DNA of 64,000 nt, taken from assembly GCF_024266585.1 (NCBI RefSeq), contig NZ_CP100647.1:2709001-2773000 (forward strand), written 5' to 3'. Both the position numbers and the translations under genes were made by a program. Positions 1-8,288 of this stretch are shown here, in pieces; the first letter of the stretch is position 1, and each line of letters starts with the position of its first letter. The DNA comes from Xanthomonas sacchari. Its GTDB lineage: Bacteria > Pseudomonadota > Gammaproteobacteria > Xanthomonadales > Xanthomonadaceae. Under the pieces are notes generated by a model, which was given only the letters and a program-made list of their open reading frames with translations, had not been told where the DNA came from and searched no databases.

Positions 1-1
1 T

Positions 2-832
2 CCGATCGGCATGCTGCCCAATGCCTCCGGCCTGGGCCCGGCCTCGGCCTACGCCAGCTCGACCACCCTGCTCAACCAGTCGTCGCTGTCCAACCGGGTG
101 ATCGGCAGCAGCGTCTACGGCCTGTACGACCGCAACTGGTACGGCGAACTGGGCACCTACACCGCCCTGCCGGTGTCGACCCAGGACGACCTGGGCTACG
201 CCGTCGGCGGCGATCCGGGCAAGCTCAGCGATACCGGCTACCTGCGCCTGAGCTACTTGAAGGACCTCAAGCGGCAGTTCTTCTCCGCCGGCGTGGTCGC
301 GCTGACCACGCGCCGGCAGCTGCCGCGCAGCACCGGTCCGCGCGACGACTTCACCGATCTCGGCTACGACCTCAACTACCAGTTCCTGGGCACCCGCGAG
401 CACATCCTCAAGCTCGGCTACCTCAACATCTACGAACGCCGCCGCTACGGCAGCGCGCTGATCGACCCGACCAATCCGGCCCTGGCCGGCCCGCGCCGGG
501 CCAGCGTCCGCGACCAGTCGATCAGCCTCAACTACACCTACAGGCAGAGCTACAGCCTGCTGCTGGCGCACTTCATCAACAGCGGCTCGGACGATCCGTT
601 CCGCTACCGCCCGTACGGCGCGCCGGACACCACCAGCAACCTGATCAGCGCCTCGTGGGCGCCGTTCGGCAAGGACGACAGCTACTCGTCGATCTCCAAC
701 CTGCGCTTGTCCGCGACCTGGTTCCGTTTCAGCAAGTTCAACGGCAGCACCGGCAACGTGTTCGGCGCCATCCCGGTCACCCGCCCGCGCGACCTCAACC
801 AGTTCGCGCTGAGCCTGAGCCTCGCGTTCTGA
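2..832 (+). CDS. Outer-membrane beta-barrel protein, C-terminal part
   Basis: The frame is open from the first base of the window, so the 5' end of the gene lies outside. About 276 residues are visible. They are rich in alternating aromatic and polar residues (YLRLSYLKDL, LGYDLNYQF, ISLNYTYRQSY) typical of barrel strands, and the protein ends in Leu-Ala-Phe, the usual C-terminal Phe signal for the BAM complex. A small cytochrome c gene follows after 23 bases in the same direction, so the two may be co-transcribed and act in the same envelope electron-transfer process; that link is inference. No specific family was recognised. Confidence 0.6.
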   Translation, partial: PIGMLPNASGLGPASAYASSTTLLNQSSLSNRVIGSSVYGLYDRNWYGELGTYTALPVSTQDDLGYAVGGDPGKLSDTGYLRLSYLKDLKRQFFSAGVVALTTRRQLPRSTGPRDDFTDLGYDLNYQFLGTREHILKLGYLNIYERRRYGSALIDPTNPALAGPRRASVRDQSISLNYTYRQSYSLLLAHFINSGSDDPFRYRPYGAPDTTSNLISASWAPFGKDDSYSSISNLRLSATWFRFSKFNGSTGNVFGAIPVTRPRDLNQFALSLSLAF

Positions 833-855
833 TTCCCCCGCACGGAGCTTCCCGC

Positions 856-1251
856 ATGAAACCCGCCACTGCCCTCCCCCTGCGCCGCCTGTTGGCCGGC
901 CTGCTGCCGCTGGCCGCCGCGCTGGCGTCGAGCGCGCACGCCGCCGGCGGCACGCCCGGTGCCAGCGTGTTCGCCAGCGAATGCGCCGAGTGCCACAGCG
1001 CCGCCCCGGCCAAGAACAAGAAAGGCCCGACCCTGTTCGGCGTGGTCGGACGCCGCGCCGGCAGCGTGTCCGATTACAACTACTCCGACGCGATGAAGCA
1101 GAGCCAGTGGACCTGGAGCGACGACAAGCTGCGCAGCTACCTGTCGCAGCCGGCGTCCAAGGCCCTGCCCGGCAGCAAGATGAAGTACGACGGGCTCGAC
1201 GACACCAAGCAGTTGCAGGACCTGATCACCTATCTGCACAGCCTGCATTGA
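856..1251 (+). CDS. Class I c-type cytochrome, periplasmic
   Basis: This is a 131-residue protein with a Sec signal peptide ending near Ala-His-Ala (about residue 29) and one haem-binding motif CAECH at residues 43-47. Met109 in the segment PGSKMKY is the likely sixth haem ligand. The length and the GPTLFGVVGR and TYLHSL segments match monohaem mitochondrial-type cytochrome c, a soluble periplasmic electron carrier. It follows the barrel gene by 23 bases. The electron partners are unknown. Haem attachment would need the Ccm system encoded a few kilobases downstream. Confidence 0.85.
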   Translation: MKPATALPLRRLLAGLLPLAAALASSAHAAGGTPGASVFASECAECHSAAPAKNKKGPTLFGVVGRRAGSVSDYNYSDAMKQSQWTWSDDKLRSYLSQPASKALPGSKMKYDGLDDTKQLQDLITYLHSLH

Positions 1252-1422
1252 ACTGACTGCCCGATCCGGTCATATTCGGCGCCCGACGGGCCGGCCATCG
1301 CGCCGCGCCCGTGCCGTTCCCCTGACCTGCGAGCATCGAACCGCCGTGCGTGTGCCCCCAGCCGTCATTGGTGCCCCGTCCCTGCCCCGCGCCGCAACGC
1401 GGCGCCGCAGTGCGGGCCGCGC

Positions 1423-2187
1423 ATGCTGAACATGCACGCGGGCCGTCGCAGAAGCGCGCTCCGGCCGTCGGCGCGTCCAGGCGCCGGACCGGCGGCCCTG
1501 GCCCTGGCCCTGGGCCTGGCGCTCGCAGCGCTGCACGCCCCTGCCGCGCTGGCCGGCGACGTCGGCGGCGCGGCCGGGATCAGCTCGCAACTGGTCGACC
1601 GCGGCATCGCCGTGACCCGCAATGCCCCGACCCTGCAGGGCGCGCTGTTCTGGCTGCCGGCGCCGGGCTGGTCGCTGAGCGGCTCGGCCAGCGTGGCGCT
1701 GGATGCGCCGGGCAAGGTGCTGATGGGCAGCGTCGGCCTGTCGCGCAGTTGGACCCTGTCCGACAGCTGGCAGCTACAGGCCGAGGCGCTGCTGTACCGC
1801 TACCCCGGCACGCGCGCCGACCGCCTGTTCAACCGCGACGAGTTCAGCCTGGGCTGGAGCTACCGCGACCGCCTCAGCCTGTCGCTGGCCGCCTTCCGCA
1901 TGCCCGACAGCGGCCTGCACCAGCGCTGGTACGGGGCGCTCGACCTGACCGCGCACCAGCCGCTGGCCGGCCCGCTGTCGCTGGCGGCGGGTGTCGGGAT
2001 CAGCCAGGCGCCGCCGGCCCTGTACGGGCTGGTGTCCACCGCGCACTACCACTATGGTCACGCCGGGCTGATCTGGAACGCCGGGCGCTGGAGCGTGGAG
2101 ATGGACCGCGTGTTCGGCAACGCCCACACCGGCTATACCGACCGCGGCCTGTGGCCGTGGGTGGCCAGCGTCTCGCGCAGCTTCTGA
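1423..2187 (+). CDS. TorF-like putative porin (gcw_chp type outer-membrane protein)
   Basis: The product has 254 residues with an Arg-rich N-terminus, a hydrophobic Ala/Leu signal segment and a cleavage region near ALAGD. The mature part starts GGAAGISSQLVDRGI, which resembles the opening of the TIGR02001/TorF family of small outer-membrane barrels. It ends in Ser-Phe, as barrel proteins do. A start at the next ATG (1435) is equally possible and gives a more typical signal peptide. The ECF sigma-factor gene follows by 63 bases on the same strand, so this could be a target of that sigma factor. The family call is moderate. Confidence 0.55.
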   Translation: MLNMHAGRRRSALRPSARPGAGPAALALALGLALAALHAPAALAGDVGGAAGISSQLVDRGIAVTRNAPTLQGALFWLPAPGWSLSGSASVALDAPGKVLMGSVGLSRSWTLSDSWQLQAEALLYRYPGTRADRLFNRDEFSLGWSYRDRLSLSLAAFRMPDSGLHQRWYGALDLTAHQPLAGPLSLAAGVGISQAPPALYGLVSTAHYHYGHAGLIWNAGRWSVEMDRVFGNAHTGYTDRGLWPWVASVSRSF

Positions 2188-2250
2188 TTCGAGCGCAACC
2201 TTTCCGTGCCGCCCCGGCACATACCGGTGCCCGTTGCCACCCCTGCCCCC

Positions 2251-2832
2251 ATGAACGACACCGACCTGCTCGGCGATGCCACCGACCGCATGCTGCTCCG
2301 GCGCATGGCGGCCAGCGACCGCGAGGCGCTGGCCCGCCTGTACCGCGCCTACCACGGCCGCCTGTGCCGGTTCCTGTCGCGGCTGACCCGGCGCCCGGAC
2401 ATCATCGAGGAAGCGATCAACGACTGCTTCTGGATCGTCTGGCAGAAGGCCGGCGACTTCCGCGGCGACTCGCAGGTCTCGACCTGGATCATGGGCATCG
2501 CCTACCGCTGCGGGCTCAAGGCGATCCGCCACCACAGCGACGAGGCGATCGACGACGGCGCGCTGGCCGAGGACCACGCCGCGGCGGCCGACCCGGACGA
2601 GGACCGCGAACTGCGCGACTGGCTCGGCAAGGGCCTGGAACGTTTGTCGCCCGACCAGCGCCTGGTGGTGGAACTGGTCTACGGCCTCGGCCACAAGCTG
2701 GAAGAGGTCGCCGCGATCATGCAGTGCCCGGTGGGCACCATCAAGGCCCGGCTGTTCCATGCCCGGGTCAAGCTTCGCAACGTGCTGCCGGGATTGGCCG
2801 GCGGCGCGTCCACGCTGACGGAGAGCGCGTGA
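2251..2832 (+). CDS. ECF-family RNA polymerase sigma factor
   Basis: The product is a 193-residue sigma-70 family protein with only regions 2 and 4. Region 2 spans about residues 20-90, with the core-binding run IIEEAINDCFWIVW and the -10-recognition segment around STWIMGIAY. Region 4 spans about residues 128-180, with LSPDQRLVVELVYGLG followed by the helix-turn-helix VAAIMQCPVGTIKARLFHAR. The ATG at 2251 was chosen because region 2 starts soon after it; a GTG at 2206 would add a low-complexity Pro-rich tail. Its stop overlaps the anti-sigma start by one base (TGATG), so the two are translationally coupled. Confidence 0.9.
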   Translation: MNDTDLLGDATDRMLLRRMAASDREALARLYRAYHGRLCRFLSRLTRRPDIIEEAINDCFWIVWQKAGDFRGDSQVSTWIMGIAYRCGLKAIRHHSDEAIDDGALAEDHAAAADPDEDRELRDWLGKGLERLSPDQRLVVELVYGLGHKLEEVAAIMQCPVGTIKARLFHARVKLRNVLPGLAGGASTLTESA

Positions 2833-3473
2833 TGAAAACGGGCTTCAACGAGCCGGGCAACGAGTGCGCGCATGCCTGGGAACTGATGCCGTGGGTGCTG
2901 CAGGACAGCGCCACGGAACAAGAAAACGAGTGGCTGGTCGCGCACCTGGCCAAGTGCCGGCACTGCAGCGCCGAGTTCGCCCAGCAGAACCGCCTGCGCA
3001 TGGCCATGACCCTGCCCAGCGACGTGCCGGTGGACGCCGAGGCCGGACTGCAGCGCCTGTTGCAGCGCCTGGACGCGCCGCTGCCGCAGGCGCAGCCGCC
3101 GCGCCGCCGCGCCAGTTGGACCACGCGGGCGCTGGTCGCCGCCGCCCTGCTGCAGGCGGTGGGCCTGGGCGTGCTGGGCATGCGCCTGTCCGCCGAGCAC
3201 GAGCGCAGCGCCGCCTACCGCACCCTCAGCGACGCCGCGCAGCCGCTGGCGGCCAACGCGATCCGGGTGGTGCCGGATGCGCGCATGACCCTGGCCGACT
3301 GGGACGCGCTGCTGCGCAAGCTGCAGCTGCGGGTGATCGGCGGCCCCAACGCCGCCGGCGCCTACACCGTGGTGCCGATCCAGGCCGGTGCACCGGCGCA
3401 GCCACAGCGCAGCGTGCAGCAGTTGCGCGCCACCGCCGGCATCCGCCTGGCCGAGCCGATCGCCGCACCATGA
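2832..3473 (+). CDS. Membrane-anchored zinc-binding anti-sigma factor
   Basis: The product has 213 residues. The cytoplasmic N-terminus carries the zinc-binding anti-sigma signature His-X3-Cys-X2-Cys (H38, C42, C45), which in this family clamps the cognate ECF sigma factor. A single membrane segment lies at about residues 99-118. The periplasmic part ends in a small alpha/beta domain (about 154-210). By eye this last domain aligns with the prodomain of the subtilase encoded next (LLRKLQLRVIGGP against LNTRYGLRQVAGWP). The gene overlaps the sigma gene by one base and the protease gene by four (ATGA), which marks a strict three-gene operon. Confidence 0.85.
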   Translation: MKTGFNEPGNECAHAWELMPWVLQDSATEQENEWLVAHLAKCRHCSAEFAQQNRLRMAMTLPSDVPVDAEAGLQRLLQRLDAPLPQAQPPRRRASWTTRALVAAALLQAVGLGVLGMRLSAEHERSAAYRTLSDAAQPLAANAIRVVPDARMTLADWDALLRKLQLRVIGGPNAAGAYTVVPIQAGAPAQPQRSVQQLRATAGIRLAEPIAAP

Positions 3474-4804
3474 CGCTGCGTCTGGCCATCCTGCTCGCCG
3501 CCTGCCTGGGGCTGGGCGCCTGCGCCCATGCCGCGCCGGCGGCAGTCACCGATCCCGCGGCCGCGGCCAAGGCGCCCAGCCTGGATCCGTCGCCGGCGCT
3601 GGACAGCCAGCGCCAGATCGTCCTCGCCGTGGCCAACCCGATGGCCGCGCCGAGCCGCCACGCCGGCTCCAACCTGCTCGGCTACGCCGCCGCACGCTAC
3701 TACGGCGCCGGCACCCAGGCGGTGGCCACCCTGGAGGCGCTGAACACGCGCTACGGCCTGCGCCAGGTGGCCGGCTGGCCGATCAAGGCGCTGGGGCTGT
3801 ACTGCGTGGTGCTGGAGCCGGCGCCGGGCAGCGACCGCGCGGCGCTGCTGGCGCAACTGGCCAAGGACGACCGCGTGGCGCTGTCGCAGCCGCTGCAGGA
3901 CTTCGGCACCTATTCGGCCGACGGCCAGGCCGCGGCCGCGGCCGCGCCGACGCAGCCGCTGCGCTACAACGACCCCTACGTGGACATGCAGCGCGGCTTC
4001 GCCGCCACCAACGCGGCCACCGCGCAGGCGCTGAGCCAGGGCCAGGGCGTGGACGTGGCGATCGTCGACACCGGCGTGGACACCGCCCATCCGGACCTGC
4101 GCGGGCGCCTGCGCAGCACCCGCGACCTGGTCGCCGCCGATCCGGGCGCGTTCAACCGCGACCACCACGGCACCGAGGTCGCCGGCATCATCGCCGCCGG
4201 CAGCAACAACCACCTGGGCATCGTCGGCATCGCGCCGAAGGCGATGCTCGACGTGTACAAGGCCTGCTGGTATCCGCAGCGCCCCGGCGCCGGCGCCGGC
4301 GCCGGCTGCAACTCCTTCACCCTGGCCAAGGCGCTGGCGGCGATCGGCGATACCCGTGCCCGCATCGTCAATCTCAGCCTGGGCGGCCCGGCCGACCCGC
4401 TGCTGCGCAAGCTGCTGGAGCAGTTGCTGCGCGACGGCCGCATCGTGGTCGCGGCAATGCCGCCCAACGGCCGCCTGGACGGCTTTCCCGACGGCATTCC
4501 CGGGGTGATCGTGGTGCGCAGCAGCGCCGCCACGCCAGCGCCGGCGGGCGTGCTCAGCGCGCCGGGCGAGGACATCCTCACCACCCAGCCCAATGGCGGC
4601 TACGACTTCACCTCCGGCTCGTCGATGGCCACTGCCCACGTCAGCGGCGTGGTCGCGCTGCTGCTGGCGCTGGCGCCGCACCTGGACGCGCGCAGCGTGC
4701 ACGACCTGCTGCTGCGCACCAGCCGCACGCGCGACGGCCTGCTGCAGGTGGACGCCGCCGCCGCGGTGCAGGCACTGCCGCGCAGCGCCCCCCTCGCCCG
4801 CTGA
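3470..4804 (+). CDS. S8 (subtilisin-like) serine protease, predicted lipoprotein
   Basis: The product has 444 residues. A lipobox LGAC puts lipidation at Cys18, so the protein should be membrane-anchored. Residues about 48-145 form an I9-like prodomain. The catalytic domain follows, with Asp200 (AIVDTGVD), His233 (HHGTEVAG) and Ser385 (GSSMATAH). The usual oxyanion-hole AAGN motif is not seen; the equivalent place reads VVAAMPPNG (about 326-334). The start overlaps the anti-sigma stop by four bases, and ccmC begins nine bases after the stop. The likely role is processing in the envelope, perhaps of the anti-sigma factor; this is inference. Confidence 0.88.
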   Translation: MTLRLAILLAACLGLGACAHAAPAAVTDPAAAAKAPSLDPSPALDSQRQIVLAVANPMAAPSRHAGSNLLGYAAARYYGAGTQAVATLEALNTRYGLRQVAGWPIKALGLYCVVLEPAPGSDRAALLAQLAKDDRVALSQPLQDFGTYSADGQAAAAAAPTQPLRYNDPYVDMQRGFAATNAATAQALSQGQGVDVAIVDTGVDTAHPDLRGRLRSTRDLVAADPGAFNRDHHGTEVAGIIAAGSNNHLGIVGIAPKAMLDVYKACWYPQRPGAGAGAGCNSFTLAKALAAIGDTRARIVNLSLGGPADPLLRKLLEQLLRDGRIVVAAMPPNGRLDGFPDGIPGVIVVRSSAATPAPAGVLSAPGEDILTTQPNGGYDFTSGSSMATAHVSGVVALLLALAPHLDARSVHDLLLRTSRTRDGLLQVDAAAAVQALPRSAPLAR

Positions 4805-4813
4805 AGGCCCGCC

Positions 4814-5620
4814 ATGCGTTCCTGGATCCCGCTCTGGTTGCACCGGCTCGGCGCGCCGCCGACCTTCTACCGCCTGGCCGGCGCGGTGCGCCCGTGGAGC
4901 CTGGCCGCGGCGGTGCTGCTCGGCGCCGTGGCCGGCTACGGCGGGCTGGTGCTGGCGCCGCCGGACTACCAGCAGCACGACGCCTACCGCATCCTCTTCG
5001 TGCATGTGCCGTGCGCGTGGATGAGCCTGTTCGTCTACGCGGCGATGGGCGTCGCCGGCCTGGTCGCGCTGGTGTGGCGGGTGAAACTGGCAGAGATCGC
5101 CTGCATGGCCTCGGCGCCGATCGGCGCCGCCTTCACCTTCGTCACCCTGTGCACCGGCTCGCTGTGGGGCCGGCCGATGTGGGGCACCTGGTGGACCTGG
5201 GACGCGCGGCTGACCTCGGAACTGGTGCTGCTGTTCCTGTACCTGGGCGTGATCGGCCTGCACCGCGCCATCGACGATCCGCGCCAGGGCGCGCGCGCCG
5301 CCGCGCTGCTGGCGCTGGTCGGGCTGATCAACCTGCCGATCGTGCATTACTCGGTGGTCTGGTGGAACACCCTGCACCAGGGGTCCACCGTGCGCGTGCT
5401 GGGCCCGTCGAAGATGCCGCTGTCGATGCTGTGGCCGCTGCTGTTCGGCGTGGCCGCCAGCAAGTGCTACTACGTCGCGAGCCTGTGCGGACGCATGCGC
5501 ACCGACCTGCTGGCGCTGGAGCGCGGCAAGGCCTGGGTGCGGGCGATCGCACTGCAGGCAGCGCCGGTGCCGGCGTCGCCGGCAAACACCGCACCGCTGC
5601 CCGCGGAGCACGCGGCATGA
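4814..5620 (+). CDS. ccmC: Haem exporter / haem-handling membrane protein CcmC
   Basis: This 268-residue polytopic inner-membrane protein carries the tryptophan-rich signature WGTWWTWD at about residues 123-130, used to present haem in the periplasm. Conserved histidines flank it in FVHVPCAW and in the HYSVVWWNTLHQG segment. CcmC loads haem onto CcmE. In most bacteria ccmC follows ccmA and ccmB; here the upstream neighbour is the subtilase, nine bases away. The stop overlaps ccmD (ATGA). Confidence 0.95.
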   Translation: MRSWIPLWLHRLGAPPTFYRLAGAVRPWSLAAAVLLGAVAGYGGLVLAPPDYQQHDAYRILFVHVPCAWMSLFVYAAMGVAGLVALVWRVKLAEIACMASAPIGAAFTFVTLCTGSLWGRPMWGTWWTWDARLTSELVLLFLYLGVIGLHRAIDDPRQGARAAALLALVGLINLPIVHYSVVWWNTLHQGSTVRVLGPSKMPLSMLWPLLFGVAASKCYYVASLCGRMRTDLLALERGKAWVRAIALQAAPVPASPANTAPLPAEHAA

Positions 5621-5832
5621 GCGGCTTCTGGGCGATGGGCGGCTACGCCGTCTACGTGTGGAGCGCGTACGCGCTGGCCTTGGTCGTGCTGAGCCTGGAC
5701 AGCCTGCTGCCGCGCCGCCGCCAGCGCCGCCTGCTCGCCGGGATCCGCGCGCAAGTGGCCCGCGAACAGGCCCGCCGCGCCCGCGGCACCGCAACCGCCA
5801 GCACCGGAGCGCGCGATGCATCCCACCCGTAA
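5617..5832 (+). CDS. ccmD: Haem exporter protein CcmD
   Basis: This small 71-residue protein has one N-terminal membrane helix ([18 protein letters not shown]) and a basic cytoplasmic tail (RRRQRRLL), the standard layout of CcmD. CcmD stabilises the CcmC-CcmE complex and helps release haem-loaded CcmE. It overlaps ccmC by four bases and ccmE by seventeen, and the call rests on this gene order as much as on the sequence. The last residues are read in a different frame from ccmE. Confidence 0.88.
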   Translation: MSGFWAMGGYAVYVWSAYALALVVLSLDSLLPRRRQRRLLAGIRAQVAREQARRARGTATASTGARDASHP

Positions 5833-6280
5833 GCGCCGCCTGCTGCTGGTGCTGTTGTTGCTCGGCGCCGCGGCGCTGGCCACCGGCCTGTTCGTGCTGG
5901 CCCTGCAGCACAACATCAGCTACCTGTTCACCCCCAGCCAGGTGCAGGCCGGCGCGGCCAAGGACTACCGGGTGTTCCGGCTCGGCGGCATGGTCAAGGC
6001 CGGCTCGATCACGCGCAGCGCCGATGCGCTGCAGGTGCAGTTCACCGTGATCGACAAGGCCGGCGCCACGGCGGTCGCCTACACCGGCATCCTGCCCGAC
6101 CTGTTCCGCGACAACCAGGCGGTGATCGCCACCGGCTCGATGCAGGGCGCGCGCTTCGTCGCCACCGAAGTGCTGGCCAAGCACGACGAGACCTACATGC
6201 CGCAGGAACTGAAGGACGCGATGGCGCAGGCGCATGGCAATCGCAGTGCGGCGGCCACCGCGGCGACGGCGCGGCCATGA
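5816..6280 (+). CDS. ccmE: Periplasmic haem chaperone CcmE
   Basis: The product has 154 residues, with a single N-terminal signal anchor (about 8-30) and a periplasmic OB-fold domain. The haem-binding motif HDETY is at residues 123-127; His123 is the residue that forms the covalent bond to haem in this family. CcmE takes haem from CcmC and passes it to CcmF. The gene overlaps ccmD and is 37 bases before ccmF. Its C-terminal Ala/Thr-rich tail is flexible and not conserved. Confidence 0.95.
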   Translation: MHPTRKRRLLLVLLLLGAAALATGLFVLALQHNISYLFTPSQVQAGAAKDYRVFRLGGMVKAGSITRSADALQVQFTVIDKAGATAVAYTGILPDLFRDNQAVIATGSMQGARFVATEVLAKHDETYMPQELKDAMAQAHGNRSAAATAATARP

Positions 6281-6317
6281 GTCCGACTGCGCCGCTCGGC
6301 GCCGGGAGCGCGGCGCG

Positions 6318-8288
6318 ATGAGCGCCGAACTCGGCCAGTGCGCGCTGATCCTGGCCTTGCTGCTGGCGCTGGTGCAGGGCGTGCTGCCACTGCTCGGCGC
6401 CTGGCGCGGCCAGCGCGCCTGGATGGCGGTGGCGCGGCCGGCGGCCTACGCCCAGGCCGGCTTCGCCTGGCTGGCCTTCGCCCTGCTCGGCTACGCGCTG
6501 CTGCAGCTGGATTTCTCGGTGCGCTACGTCGCCGCCAACGCCAACCTGGCGCAGCCCTGGTACTACCGGCTGGCCGCGGTGTGGGGCGCGCACGAGGGCT
6601 CTTTGCTGCTGTGGATCGCCATCCTCAACCTGTGGACGGTGGCACTGGCGCGCAGCGGCCGGCATCTGCCCGAGGCCTTCGCCGCGCGCGTGCTCGGCGT
6701 GCTCGGGCTGATCGCCAGCGGGTTCCTGGCCTTCGTCCTGTTCACCTCCAATCCGTTCGCGCGGCTGTCGCCGATGCCGCGCGACGGCAGCGAACTCAAC
6801 CCGGTGCTGCAGGACCCGGGCATGGTGCTGCATCCGCCAGTGCTGTACACCGGCTACGTCGGCTTCTCGGTGGCCTTCGCCTTCGCCATCGCCGCGCTGC
6901 TCGGCGGCGAGCAACACCAAGCCTGGGTACGCTGGGCGCGGCCGTGGACCAACGTCGCCTGGGGCTTCCTCAGCGCCGGTATCGTCGCCGGCAGCTGGTG
7001 GGCCTACGCCGAGCTGGGCTGGGGCGGCTGGTGGTTCTGGGATCCGGTGGAGAACGCCAGCTTCATGCCGTGGCTGGTCGGCGCGGCGCTGATCCACACC
7101 CAGGCGGTCACCGAAAAGCGCGGCGCGCTCGGCGCCTGGACCCTGCTGCTGTCGATCCTGGCGTTCTCGCTGGCGTTGCTGGGCACCTTCCTGGTCCGCT
7201 CCGGCGTGCTGACCTCGGTGCACGCCTTCGCCGCCGACCCGCGCCGCGGCCTGTACATCCTCGGCTTCCTGGTGCTGGTGGTCGGCGGCTCGCTGCTGCT
7301 GTACGCGCTGCGCGCGCCGCGCCTGCCCGCCGGCAAGCCGTTCGCCGCGCTGTCGCGGGAGACCGCGATCCTGGTCGGCAACCTGATGCTGAGCGTGGCC
7401 GCGGCGATGGTGCTGCTGGGCACGCTGTTCCCGCTGCTCGGCGATGCGCTGCAGCTGGGCAAGCTCTCGGTCGGGCCACCCTACTTCGGCCTGCTGTTCC
7501 CGCTGCTGATGCTGCCGGTGGTGCTGCTGTTGCCGTTCGGTCCCTACCTGCGCTGGGGTCGCACCGAGCCGGGCGCGCTGCGTGCGGTGGCCGCGCGCGC
7601 CGGGTTGGCGGCCCTGGCCTGCGCACTGCTGGCGTGGCTGCTCAGCGCCGGCACGCTGCGCGCGGTGGCCGGGGTCGCCGCCGCGGCCTGGGTCGGCGTC
7701 GGCACCGCGCTGTATGCGCTCACCCGCTGGCGCAGCGCCCCGCGCGGCCGCCGCTTTCCGGCCGAACTGGCCGGCATGCTGCTGGCGCATGCCGGGGTCG
7801 CGGTGTTCGTGGCCGGCGTGCTGCTGTCGGAGAGCCTGTCGGTGGAACGCGACGTACGCCTGGATCCCGGCCAAAGCGCGCAGATCGGCGCGCATGCGTT
7901 CCGCTTCGACGGCGTGCGCCTGGTCGACGGCCCCAACTGGAAGGCCGAGCAAGGCACCGTGAGCGTGTTGCGCGACGGCGCGGTCGTGGCGGTGCTGCAT
8001 CCGCAGAAGCGCCTGTACAGCAGCGAGCGCATCCAGACCGAGGCGGCGATCGATGCCGGCGTGCTGCGCGACCTGTACGTCGCGCTGGGCGAACCGGTCG
8101 ACGACCAGCACATCGAGTACGGCTGGACCCTGCGCCTGTACGACAAGCCCTGCATCCGCTGGATCTGGGCCGGCGGCCTGCTGATGATGCTCGGCGGCTT
8201 CGTCAGCGCCGGCGCGCGCCGCTTGCGCGCGCAGCCGATCGCGGACAGCGCCGCTACGCCGGCCGCACTCGCCGGCGCCGCACCATGA
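6318..8288 (+). CDS. ccmF: Cytochrome c haem lyase subunit CcmF
   Basis: The 656-residue protein has many membrane helices and the family length is normal. The tryptophan-rich haem-handling motif GWGGWWFWDPVENASF is at about residues 234-249. The conserved segments WGAHEGSLLLW and HPPVLYTGYVGFSV are present as well. CcmF joins haem from CcmE to the Cys residues of apocytochrome c together with CcmH and CcmI. The ATG at 6318 gives the usual N-terminus; its stop overlaps ccmG by four bases. Confidence 0.95.
   Translation: MSAELGQCALILALLLALVQGVLPLLGAWRGQRAWMAVARPAAYAQAGFAWLAFALLGYALLQLDFSVRYVAANANLAQPWYYRLAAVWGAHEGSLLLWIAILNLWTVALARSGRHLPEAFAARVLGVLGLIASGFLAFVLFTSNPFARLSPMPRDGSELNPVLQDPGMVLHPPVLYTGYVGFSVAFAFAIAALLGGEQHQAWVRWARPWTNVAWGFLSAGIVAGSWWAYAELGWGGWWFWDPVENASFMPWLVGAALIHTQAVTEKRGALGAWTLLLSILAFSLALLGTFLVRSGVLTSVHAFAADPRRGLYILGFLVLVVGGSLLLYALRAPRLPAGKPFAALSRETAILVGNLMLSVAAAMVLLGTLFPLLGDALQLGKLSVGPPYFGLLFPLLMLPVVLLLPFGPYLRWGRTEPGALRAVAARAGLAALACALLAWLLSAGTLRAVAGVAAAAWVGVGTALYALTRWRSAPRGRRFPAELAGMLLAHAGVAVFVAGVLLSESLSVERDVRLDPGQSAQIGAHAFRFDGVRLVDGPNWKAEQGTVSVLRDGAVVAVLHPQKRLYSSERIQTEAAIDAGVLRDLYVALGEPVDDQHIEYGWTLRLYDKPCIRWIWAGGLLMMLGGFVSAGARRLRAQPIADSAATPAALAGAAP

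Noticed and set aside
1330-2230. Possible common ECF promoter motif (GAGC..AACC) before the TorF-like gene and the sigma gene
   Set aside because: Both sites have GAGC followed by AACC, but the -10 elements and spacing do not agree, so a shared promoter cannot be claimed.
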